A stretch of 13,994 nt of DNA. Source: an uncultured Acetatifactor sp. (GTDB lineage Bacteria > Bacillota > Clostridia > Lachnospirales > Lachnospiraceae). The position numbers were made by a program, and so were the translations under genes. The notes below the pieces were generated by a model. The model ran no database searches. It was given only the letters and a program-made list of their open reading frames with translations, and was not told the origin of the DNA. The DNA lies in the NCBI GenBank assembly GCA_910586775.1, contig CAJUJN010000082.1, forward strand, positions 4,692 to 18,685. Direction: 5' to 3'. This document shows positions 1 through 6,191 of the stretch, in pieces. Positions within the stretch are counted from its first letter, which is position 1. Each line of letters starts with the position of its first letter.

Positions 1-100
1 TCCCTGACTTAAAGTCCTTTACCTTTGAATTTTCTGCTTCTGAAGTCCCTGACTTAAAGTCCTTTACCTTTGAATTTTCTGCTTCTGAAGTCCCTGACTT
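1..100. repeat. 45-bp tandem repeat, two full copies plus a partial one
   Basis: Copies lie at 1-45 and 46-90 and are identical; a third copy is broken after 91-100. The array touches the window edge, so more copies may lie to the left. The 45-bp period is a multiple of three. One plus frame (from position 3) is open through the repeats with the 15-residue unit PDLKSFTFEFSASEV and ends at a stop at 204-206. One minus frame is open too (SEAENSKVKDFKSGT) but is closed by a stop at 107-109. Neither frame has a visible start here. It may be the end of a gene entering from the left or a non-coding minisatellite. Confidence 0.85.
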
Positions 101-682
101 TAAATTCTATTCTACAAAAATCTCATTTTCCAGGCCCCCTGCAGCGAGACCCTGCGGACTGTGCTTCTGGCCGCTCTGTCCGCTTCCGCCTCGAATCCCT
201 CTATAATGCGAAACACCTTGCGGAATCTATAAAGATTTCTATAAACAGCACCGGTTCTCTTCGGTCATTTCACACGTTCCGGGTATGTTCTATAAACTCA
301 GTATACAAAAAAGAAAGCGAATGTAAACAGCTTCTGCGCAAGAGGTCAGACCGGGGAAATAAAAGGTGAATATGACGCATTGACAGATTTGCGCCGGAGA
401 ACCTGAAAACTGAGCAGAACAGTAAAACCCGCCGGAACAGAACCGGGACACATTCTCTCCCTGTTCACGCTCTCAGCGGGTTTCGTAAGAACATAAGTCT
501 GAAGATTCATTTGAACTGCACCGTTTCTGCAAAAAATATTTTCTGCAGTATCTTTTCGGCAGCGCTGTGCATACAGCCTTGAAACAATCTGTATCGGAAA
601 AGTGTCCCTTCGGTCCAAAGACAGCGTCGAAACAATCATTGCCCCGCATCCTTGAACCACAGCGCAAAAAACGTATATACGG
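101..682. other. Intergenic stretch without a supported gene
   Basis: Frames here are short, rich in Cys, Arg and Pro, and lack ribosome binding sites. The plus frame leaving the tandem repeat runs on to a stop at 204-206. Two imperfect 17-bp direct repeats (ACAGCCTTGAAACAATC at 573-589 and ACAGCGTCGAAACAATC at 621-637, 15 of 17 identical, 48 bp apart) are the only other ordered structure I see. No clear terminator for the minus-strand epimerase gene that ends at 683 was found. Confidence 0.5.
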
Positions 683-1585
683 CTACGGCTGATACACTCC
701 CTTAAAAGCGCGGTATGTCCTCGCCATCCCCTCCTGAAGGCTGATATAGCAGACTCCCAGTTCCCTCTTACTCTTTTCGTTGGAAGAAAGCTCGGATTCC
801 TCCGCCGTAACCGGAAAAGGCAGCGGAATCCCCATGTTCCGGGCAGCCTCTGCCGTCACCGGAAGTTCCTCCGCTTCCGCATCCGCCGCCATGCGCAGAG
901 CCTGATAGAAGTCCTCATATGTCACCGTCCGGTCCTGGCACAGATTGTAAGCCTGCCCGTAAGCCACCGGATTCAGGAGACATTTGAGAGCCGCTTCCGC
1001 CGCATCCTTTACATAGACAAACTGAAAAGTTCCCGCCGCATCCGTAATATGAGGCAGCACATGATTCTGCACCATCAGCTGAATATATGCCGACTCCCTG
1101 GGCGCATAATTAAACGGTCCATAGATAAATGCCGGACGCAGCACCGTATAGAAAATCCCCATTTCCCCGCACACTTCCCGCAGTTCCTGTTCCAGTGCCA
1201 CTTTACCTGCAATATAGGCTCCCGCCTCCCCGGGAAATACTCTGGTCTCAAAAGGCGCGTCCTCCGTTTTCACCTCTCCCAGCCCCCGCTCATATACATC
1301 CAGCGTGCTGATGAAAAGATACTGCCTCACTGTACCCTTAATATTCCGGAGCACTCCGGCGATGTCTCCCTTCTCATAGGCGCAAAAGTCAATTATCACG
1401 TCTATATCTTCCTCAATCTGCCCCCATAGAGCATCATCTCTTCTGTCGCCCTTTATCTGCTTTACACCCAGACTCTCCAGAGACCATGTTCCCCGGTTTA
1501 CTACAGTAATATCATGTTCCCCGGCCGCCTGCATCAAAAATACCCTTCCCAGAAAATAGCTTCCGCCGATTACCAGTAATTTCAT
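683..1585 (-). CDS. NAD(P)-dependent epimerase/dehydratase (extended SDR family)
   Basis: A 300-residue cytosolic Rossmann-fold protein. The N-terminus MKLLVIGGSYFLGR carries the nucleotide-binding pattern GGxxFLG at residues 7-13. An acidic-rich turn follows (GDRRDD, 46-51), then FISTLDVY (91-98) with the usual Ser/Thr, and the catalytic pair Y124-xxx-K128 (YIAGK). YGPFNYAPRES further on is the usual substrate-side motif. The family acts on nucleotide sugars or related keto/hydroxyl compounds; the substrate cannot be read from the sequence and no sugar genes are adjacent. The start at 1585 was chosen because AGGAGGGA lies just upstream. An in-frame ATG at 1681 would add 32 polar residues before the Rossmann strand and has no ribosome binding site, so it is less likely. 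It stands alone on the minus strand. Confidence 0.88.
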   Translation of the reverse strand: MKLLVIGGSYFLGRVFLMQAAGEHDITVVNRGTWSLESLGVKQIKGDRRDDALWGQIEEDIDVIIDFCAYEKGDIAGVLRNIKGTVRQYLFISTLDVYERGLGEVKTEDAPFETRVFPGEAGAYIAGKVALEQELREVCGEMGIFYTVLRPAFIYGPFNYAPRESAYIQLMVQNHVLPHITDAAGTFQFVYVKDAAEAALKCLLNPVAYGQAYNLCQDRTVTYEDFYQALRMAADAEAEELPVTAEAARNMGIPLPFPVTAEESELSSNEKSKRELGVCYISLQEGMARTYRAFKGVYQP

Positions 1586-1590
1586 TCCGT

Positions 1591-1598
1591 TCCCTCCT
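1591..1598 (-). promoter_or_regulatory. Ribosome binding site that decides the epimerase start
   Basis: On the minus strand this reads AGGAGGGA, five bases from the ATG at 1585. It favours that start over the in-frame ATG at 1681. Confidence 0.8.
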
Positions 1599-1748
1599 GT
1601 TCTGCCAGTCTCCCTGTCCTTTCCGGCAGACAGATTGGAAAAAGGTCTGCCGCTCCTATGCGCCTGCCTGCTCTCTTTCATCGTCAGCGGATATTTTCAG
1701 GCAAACGCCCGGATCCGGACTTCTCTCAGAAGCCGGTTAGTAAATGGC

Positions 1749-1773
1749 GGAAATCTGTATATACAGCCTTTCC
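1749..1773. promoter_or_regulatory. Palindrome in the epimerase leader (possible operator or RNA hairpin)
   Basis: A perfect 12-bp palindrome CTGTATATACAG (1755-1766) is flanked by a further inverted pair, GGAAA at 1749-1753 and TTTCC at 1769-1773. It lies about 30 bp downstream of the predicted transcription start of the epimerase gene, where a repressor could block transcription; it could also fold in the RNA. The arms resemble but do not match the proteobacterial LexA box, whose spacing is longer. Function unknown. Confidence 0.45.
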
Positions 1774-1807
1774 GCATTATGAAAAACAGATTTTCCAAAG
1801 TGCTTTT

Positions 1808-1836
1808 ATCATAGCATGGATAAATATGTTTTTCAA
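1808..1836 (-). promoter_or_regulatory. Sigma-A promoter for the epimerase gene
   Basis: On the minus strand: -35 TTGAAA (1831-1836), 17-bp spacer, -10 TATGAT (1808-1813). Transcription should start near 1800, leaving a leader of about 215 nt before the ATG at 1585, unusually long for a single enzyme gene. Confidence 0.7.
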
Positions 1837-1978
1837 CATTTTTTCTGCACCCATCAGGAAAAATAAGTAGCATCATGCGGATGAATATGTTAAAATAACA
1901 CCGTTGGAATTTCAAGATATGAAGGCAAAGCGTGATATCATATGAGAAACAGCGCCGCAAATTTTATGAGAAGCCACA

Positions 1979-2020
1979 GGAGGGACCCATTATTTTAGCC
2001 CTCCAAACTAAAAACGGAGG
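1979..2020 (+). promoter_or_regulatory. Leader with alternative pairing around the ribosome binding site of the GNAT gene
   Basis: GGAGGG (1979-1984) and CCCTCC (1999-2004) form a six-base stem with a 14-base loop. The same CCTCC can instead pair with the real ribosome binding site GGAGG at 2016-2020 with an 11-base loop. The two pairings exclude each other, so the leader could switch translation. Between them an ATT-initiated mini-frame (ATT ATT TTA GCC, ending TAA at 2021-2023) runs through the ribosome binding site, nine bases after the first GGAGGG. The pairing is seen directly; the switching role is inferred. Confidence 0.4.
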
Positions 2021-2029
2021 TTAATTCAT

Positions 2030-2557
2030 ATGTTTTTACAATTCAAAAATTTTACAATCAGAAATGCAGCCGTTGAAGACGCAGACCTGTTATCAACATG
2101 GTGGAATGACGGAAAGATCATGGCACATGCAGGCTTTCCAAACGGGCTTGATGAATCGGCTTATGAAATTGCCGAAAGCCTCAAAAAAGACACTGACGAA
2201 TACAGGCGCCTGATCATCGAACTGGATAACAGGCCTGTGGGCGAAATGAATTATCGCAGGGAAGCTAAAGATACCGCCGGAATCGGAATTAAGATTTGTG
2301 ACTTTTCATTGCATGACAGGGGATATGGAAAAATAGTTTTGAGCATGCTTATCTCTTCCCTGTTCCATGACATGGGATACAAAAAAATAATCCTTGATAC
2401 AAATGTAAATAACAAAAGGGCTCAGCATGTCTATGAAGAACTGGGCTTTCAAAAAATACGAATCAGAGAAAACGCATGGAAAAATCAGCTTGGAGAGCTG
2501 CAGTCGTTTATCGACTATGAAATGCACCCGGATGATTTTGTGAATTTTGCAAAATAA
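2030..2557 (+). CDS. GNAT family N-acetyltransferase (RimJ/RimL-like)
   Basis: A 175-residue soluble protein with the GNAT fold. It would transfer acetyl from acetyl-CoA to an amine; the acceptor is unknown. The first strand FTIRNAAVEDADLL is typical of the RimJ/RimL-like branch. Motif A is IGIKICDFSLHDRGYGK (about 85-101), with the CoA pyrophosphate loop at DRGYGK. Motif B is NNKRAQHVYEELGF (127-140). The start at 2030 has GGAGG nine bases upstream. The gene is somewhat more AT-rich than its neighbours and stands alone. Members of this branch modify ribosomal proteins, antibiotics or polyamines; nothing here decides between them, though the possibly translation-controlled leader would suit an inducible resistance-type enzyme. 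Confidence 0.85.
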   Translation: MFLQFKNFTIRNAAVEDADLLSTWWNDGKIMAHAGFPNGLDESAYEIAESLKKDTDEYRRLIIELDNRPVGEMNYRREAKDTAGIGIKICDFSLHDRGYGKIVLSMLISSLFHDMGYKKIILDTNVNNKRAQHVYEELGFQKIRIRENAWKNQLGELQSFIDYEMHPDDFVNFAK

Positions 2558-2668
2558 GGCAACCGGTTAAAAGAGCAGCCGTGAAGCAAACAGCCACAGC
2601 GGCGTCCCGGGCAGTCTGAAAACACAACAGGCACAGCCCCGGAACCGTCTGTCTGTACCGACATACCT

Positions 2669-2732
2669 CTGAATAAATATCGTTCTGAATAAATATCACT
2701 TTGAGTAAATATCACTCTGAGTAAATATCATA
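2669..2732 (+). repeat. Four 16-bp tandem repeats just upstream of ybaK
   Basis: Units at 2669-2684, 2685-2700, 2701-2716 and 2717-2732 share the pattern yTGArTAAATATCryt without gaps. The array ends directly at the ribosome binding site AGAAAGGA (2732-2739) of the gene starting at 2747. Each unit carries a TAAATAT core that could serve as a -10-like element or a protein site. Arrays of this kind can change copy number by slippage and so alter expression; that role is inferred. Confidence 0.85.
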
Positions 2733-2746
2733 GAAAGGAACCAAAA

Positions 2747-3259
2747 ATGGCGAAACAAAAAGAAGTCAAAACCAATGCCATGCGTATCCTGGAAACCCTG
2801 AAAATCCCCTACACCCACATAACCTACGAATGTGACGAATTTGTGGATGCGCTGCAGATAGCGGACATGCTGTCCCTGCCTTACGAGAAAGTATACAAGA
2901 CCCTGGTGACCGTTGGCAGCAACAGGGAATACTACGTCTTTGTAATACCCATTGCCCGGGAACTGGACCTGAAAGCCGCCGCCCGAAGCGTAGGCCAGAA
3001 AAGCGTGGAAATGCTCCATGTAAAAGATATCAATAAGGTCACAGGCTATATCCGCGGCGGCTGCACTGCAATCGGCATGAAGAAACAGTATGTAACCCGG
3101 ATTGACAGCAGCGCGCAGCAACTGGAAAAAATTATCGTCAGCGGCGGGCGTATCGGCTCTCAGCTGGAACTTTCCCCGGAGGACCTGGCCCGGGCAGCCG
3201 GTGCGGAATTTGCGGAAATAAGCTGCTTTACCGAGGGAAGAAATAAAACCAGCGGCTGA
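2747..3259 (+). CDS. ybaK: YbaK/EbsC-type Cys-tRNA(Pro) deacylase
   Basis: A 170-residue cytosolic editing enzyme, slightly longer than the usual 155-165. The family hydrolyses Cys-tRNA(Pro) mischarged by prolyl-tRNA synthetase. Family hallmarks are clear: KTNAMRILE near the N-terminus (8-16), VYKTLV (49-54) with the conserved Lys51 equivalent to the key lysine of YbaK, GYIRGGCTAIGMKK (100-113) forming the substrate pocket, and SGGRIGSQLEL in the last strand. The ATG at 2747 follows AGAAAGGA seven bases upstream. It is monocistronic and lies behind the 16-bp repeat array. No prolyl-tRNA synthetase gene is nearby. The function call is by family; general trans-editing specificity cannot be refined from sequence alone. 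Confidence 0.93.
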   Translation: MAKQKEVKTNAMRILETLKIPYTHITYECDEFVDALQIADMLSLPYEKVYKTLVTVGSNREYYVFVIPIARELDLKAAARSVGQKSVEMLHVKDINKVTGYIRGGCTAIGMKKQYVTRIDSSAQQLEKIIVSGGRIGSQLELSPEDLARAAGAEFAEISCFTEGRNKTSG

Positions 3260-3447
3260 TAAACGGCATGCGGGCTGCCGAGCGCATCCGCCAGATTGAT
3301 GAACGGGGCAGCGTCATCCTTTTGACTACACTGACCCAATACGGCAAAACCCCCGGCGCGCAGGAGGAACTGGCGCGGGTGGTTCTGGAGGTCAATTCCC
3401 GTACCGCAGCGGCACACACGGACGGCAGGCCTCTTACCAGCGAATGA
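3247..3447 (+). pseudogene. Fragment resembling a LytTR-type response-regulator receiver domain
   Basis: A frame open from 3247 to a stop at 3445-3447 overlaps the end of ybaK in another frame; its first ATG is at 3268 (59 codons). It has no ribosome binding site. The part INGMRAAERIRQIDERGSVILLTTLTQY reads like the middle of a receiver domain of LytTR regulators (known form roughly DGMEAAxxIRxIDxxVxIxFxTxxxQY). The following residues no longer match, and both the phosphoacceptor-side start and the LytTR domain are absent. I read it as the decayed remnant of a regulator gene. The resemblance comes from memory of the family, not from a search, and a chance frame is possible. Confidence 0.35.
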
Positions 3448-3779
3448 ATTTACAAGTATTCTGCCGCTGTCCTGAAAGCTTATATGCCAGGCACCCGGGA
3501 AGGAATGTTCCGCGGCACCCGCCCCATAACGCTGCAGTGCGGTTTTCCGTAAAAAGCCCTCCCGTGTAACGTCCCCCGGATTCCATGCCAGTTGAAATAA
3601 AAGGTCAAAGAAATGCAGACTGAATCCGCACAGTTCGAATATTTCCACCTGTGCGGTTGCAATCCACCGCACAGGTGGAAATATTTTATCATAATGAAAG
3701 CAAATTTTCTATCTTAATATGGCAATTGTCCTGCAAACATTCATTCCAACACGGAAATTCCCCACAAAAAAGGCCGGTA
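3448..3779. other. Convergent intergenic region without a gene
   Basis: Apart from the long inverted repeat at 3638-3685 I see no gene or promoter. It separates plus-strand ybaK and its trailing fragment from the minus-strand acetyltransferase, so both transcripts run into it. A T run on the minus strand (complement of 3765-3771) just past the stop at 3780 has no strong stem before it. Confidence 0.5.
3638..3685. terminator. Perfect 19-bp inverted repeat, probable bidirectional terminator
   Basis: AATATTTCCACCTGTGCGG (3638-3656) is perfectly repeated in inverse at 3667-3685 with a 10-base loop. The G/C-rich inner stem and the AAATATTTTATC that follows on the plus strand fit a terminator between convergent genes. 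The stem is longer and more perfect than most terminators, so a small mobile repeat is the alternative. Confidence 0.6.
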
Positions 3780-4322
3780 TCACACCAACCTCACCTTGTC
3801 CAGCATGCGCTCCGGAAGCACATTTTCATAAATGGAATAGTATTCCGTAAAATCAAGCTCCCTCCCGAACGTGAGTACCTCCATCTCCACCCCGAAGAGA
3901 TCCACCACCAACCCTGTGGGCACCATGCCGTTTCTGATATAAAATGACTTCCTGCGTATTCTGTCCCGGGCATTGTCCGCCGCCCGGGCTTCCGGACCTG
4001 TGGTACGCTCAATCTCTACCACTACTTTATCACCGCCGTAACGCTCCCGCAGTTCATGCAGGGCAGTGCTTCCCAATCCTCCTCCCTGGCAACTCGGCTC
4101 TATCGCGAAATAGTCCAACAATGCCAGTCCGGCGGAGAGAATCATAATCGCCAGCCCGCAGAAATCCCCCGCTTCATTCTCAATTGCCAGAAACTCGCAC
4201 AAGCCTTCCTTCTGCTTCTCGACCATCAGTTCAAAAGGCTTCTTTTCCGATTTCGGAAAGGATGCTTCGTACAGCACCCTTATCCGCTCCAATTTTTCTT
4301 TACTGACCGCATCTTTCAACAT
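3780..4322 (-). CDS. GNAT family N-acetyltransferase
   Basis: A 180-residue protein with a GNAT core. LALLDYFAIEPSCQGGGLGSTAL (66-88) contains the strand and the acetyl-CoA loop QGGGLG (79-84), followed by helix ALHELRERY. The later part SFYIRNGMVPTG is the usual motif B position. Acceptor unknown. It lies 80 bp behind the second ABC gene on the same strand and may be the last gene of that operon. No ribosome binding site precedes the ATG: the nearest AGGAG is 16 bases away, with a -10-like TATAAC 10 bases before the ATG and an in-frame TAA upstream. So either the gene has its own nearly leaderless transcript or translation is weak. There is no good alternative start. Confidence 0.82.
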   Translation of the reverse strand: MLKDAVSKEKLERIRVLYEASFPKSEKKPFELMVEKQKEGLCEFLAIENEAGDFCGLAIMILSAGLALLDYFAIEPSCQGGGLGSTALHELRERYGGDKVVVEIERTTGPEARAADNARDRIRRKSFYIRNGMVPTGLVVDLFGVEMEVLTFGRELDFTEYYSIYENVLPERMLDKVRLV

Positions 4323-4402
4323 AGCAAAATCTGTTATACTCCTGTCTTACTTTTCGGCAGAACATCCGCCTTGCTCCTGCCGCACATTTTCAGCAAACCG
4401 TC

Positions 4403-6178
4403 CTACGCCGTCGCCTCGCGGTGAACCTGCAGCTCATACAGCTTCTTGTAAATGCCGTCCTGGGCCAGAAGCTCCTGATGGGTGCCCTGTTCCCGGATTT
4501 TCCCCTTATGCATGACCATGATACAGTCCGCATGCTGAATGGTGGAAAGGCGGTGCGCTACCATGATGGTGGTACGGCCCTGCATCAGCTTTTCCAGCGC
4601 CTCCTGGATCAACAGCTCCGTCTCGGTATCAATATTGGCAGTGGCTTCGTCCATGACCAGGATGCTGGGCTTGTGGGCCAGAGTTCTGGCAAAGGACAGC
4701 AGCTGTCTCTCTCCCGCCGAAAAAGTAGCTCCGCGCTCGGTCACCGGCTCCTGGTAGCCCCCCGGCAGCCTCTCTATGAAATGGGACGCATTCACATATT
4801 CCGCCGCTTCCTTCACGTCCTCCAGGGTAATCTCCTCATTGTGGAGACGGATATTATACTCGATATCCCCCTCAAAAATAAACACATCCTGCTGCATCTG
4901 GCCGATGGCGCTGCGGAGCTGCTTCCTGCTCAGCTTCCGGATATCCACGCCGTCAATATAAATATTTCCCCGCTGGATATCGTAATACCTTCCAATCAGG
5001 TTCAATATAGAAGATTTACCGGCCCCGGTAGCCCCTACGAAGGCCACCTTTTCTCCCGGCTCAATGACAAAAGACACATCCCGCAGCACGTAATTTTCAT
5101 TGTCATAGGCAAACCATACATGGGAAAACTCAATTCTGCCCTTAATCCCGGGCAGCACCACCGGGCGCTCATCCTCTTTCACCAACGGCTCCTCGCTCAT
5201 GATAGTGAAAATCTTTTCCGCGGAGGCGATGGAGGACTGCAGCGTGGAAAACTGCTCCGCCAGCTCCTGTATGGGTTCGAAAAAGGACTGAATATACTGG
5301 GCAAAAATGTACAATGTACCAATGGAAATCACGCCCCCCAACACATCACTGCTGCCCACACCCAGTACAATCATCAGGGAAATAATGCTCAGGATATAAA
5401 TCAGCGGCCGGAAAATGGCAAATACCATCATCTCCCTGTAGCCTGCCCTGTACAGCTTGCGGTTCTTGTCGTCAAATTCCTCAAACTTCCGTTTTTCCCG
5501 TCCGAAGATCTGGATGATGCGCATCCCGGAAATATTCTCGGACAGAAAGGTATTCACATCCGTCAGGCGCGTCCTGGAGATACGGTAGGTCTTCCGGGCA
5601 ATCTTGCGGAAAACCACTGTCAGTACCGCCACAAAGGGAAGCAGCACAAAGGAAATCAGCGCCAACTTCCAGTCCAACATCAGCATCACAGCCGCCAGCC
5701 CTATAATCTTAACAATATTTCGGAATAATCTCACCAGAATTCCGGAATACATCTCGTCCAGCGCCTCCACATCATTGGTGACGCGGGTCACTAGCCTTCC
5801 CACGGGAGTCAGGTCGAAATAGCGGCTGCTCAGAGACTGAATATGCGCGTACAACTCCTTCCGCACGGTGAGAATAATACGCTGTCCCGTCTTCTGCAGC
5901 AGCCAGGTCTGGCTGATATTGAACAGAAAGCTGAGCGTCAGCACAATCCCGTATTTTACAGTGGTCTCCAGAATGACATCGTAATTTCCCTGAGTCTCAA
6001 ACAGGTCAATGGCATCGCCGATCAGCATGGGGCGGTACAAATCGAACCCTGTCAGCACCAATACCAGAACCAGGCACACCGCCACCCAGCCTGTATAAGG
6101 CTTCATATAAGAGAGCAAATGTAGCAGGGCACTGCCCTTATAACTGGCATCTATCTTATCATCCGTCAAAGTACTCAT
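4403..6178 (-). CDS. ABC exporter half-transporter, catalytically competent subunit of a heterodimer
   Basis: A 591-residue type IV ABC exporter with an N-terminal six-helix membrane domain (about 30-310) and a C-terminal ATPase. Walker A is GATGAGKSS (382-390), Q-loop Q430, Walker B ILVMDE (506-511) with catalytic Glu511, D-loop around NID 515-517 and switch His542. The signature motif is FSAGE (486-490) instead of LSGGQ. This matches the BmrD/LmrD/TM288 side of asymmetric multidrug exporters, whose intact Walker B works with the canonical signature of the partner. The partner gene lies 13 bp upstream and the ribosome binding site GGGAGG sits in that gap. Together they should form a heterodimeric exporter for drugs, lipids or peptides; the substrate is unknown. 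Confidence 0.94.
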   Translation of the reverse strand: MSTLTDDKIDASYKGSALLHLLSYMKPYTGWVAVCLVLVLVLTGFDLYRPMLIGDAIDLFETQGNYDVILETTVKYGIVLTLSFLFNISQTWLLQKTGQRIILTVRKELYAHIQSLSSRYFDLTPVGRLVTRVTNDVEALDEMYSGILVRLFRNIVKIIGLAAVMLMLDWKLALISFVLLPFVAVLTVVFRKIARKTYRISRTRLTDVNTFLSENISGMRIIQIFGREKRKFEEFDDKNRKLYRAGYREMMVFAIFRPLIYILSIISLMIVLGVGSSDVLGGVISIGTLYIFAQYIQSFFEPIQELAEQFSTLQSSIASAEKIFTIMSEEPLVKEDERPVVLPGIKGRIEFSHVWFAYDNENYVLRDVSFVIEPGEKVAFVGATGAGKSSILNLIGRYYDIQRGNIYIDGVDIRKLSRKQLRSAIGQMQQDVFIFEGDIEYNIRLHNEEITLEDVKEAAEYVNASHFIERLPGGYQEPVTERGATFSAGERQLLSFARTLAHKPSILVMDEATANIDTETELLIQEALEKLMQGRTTIMVAHRLSTIQHADCIMVMHKGKIREQGTHQELLAQDGIYKKLYELQVHREATA

Positions 6179-6191
6179 GGCTACCTCCCCC

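Noticed and set aside
346..660. 104-codon minus frame
   Set aside because: No ribosome binding site, odd composition, no family resemblance, and an overlapping competing frame in the same strand.
4421..5728. Long plus-strand open frame opposite the second ABC gene
   Set aside because: It mirrors a gene with full ABC motifs on the other strand; its translation is rich in His, Gln and Pro with no recognisable domain. The same applies to the plus frame at 6726-7958.
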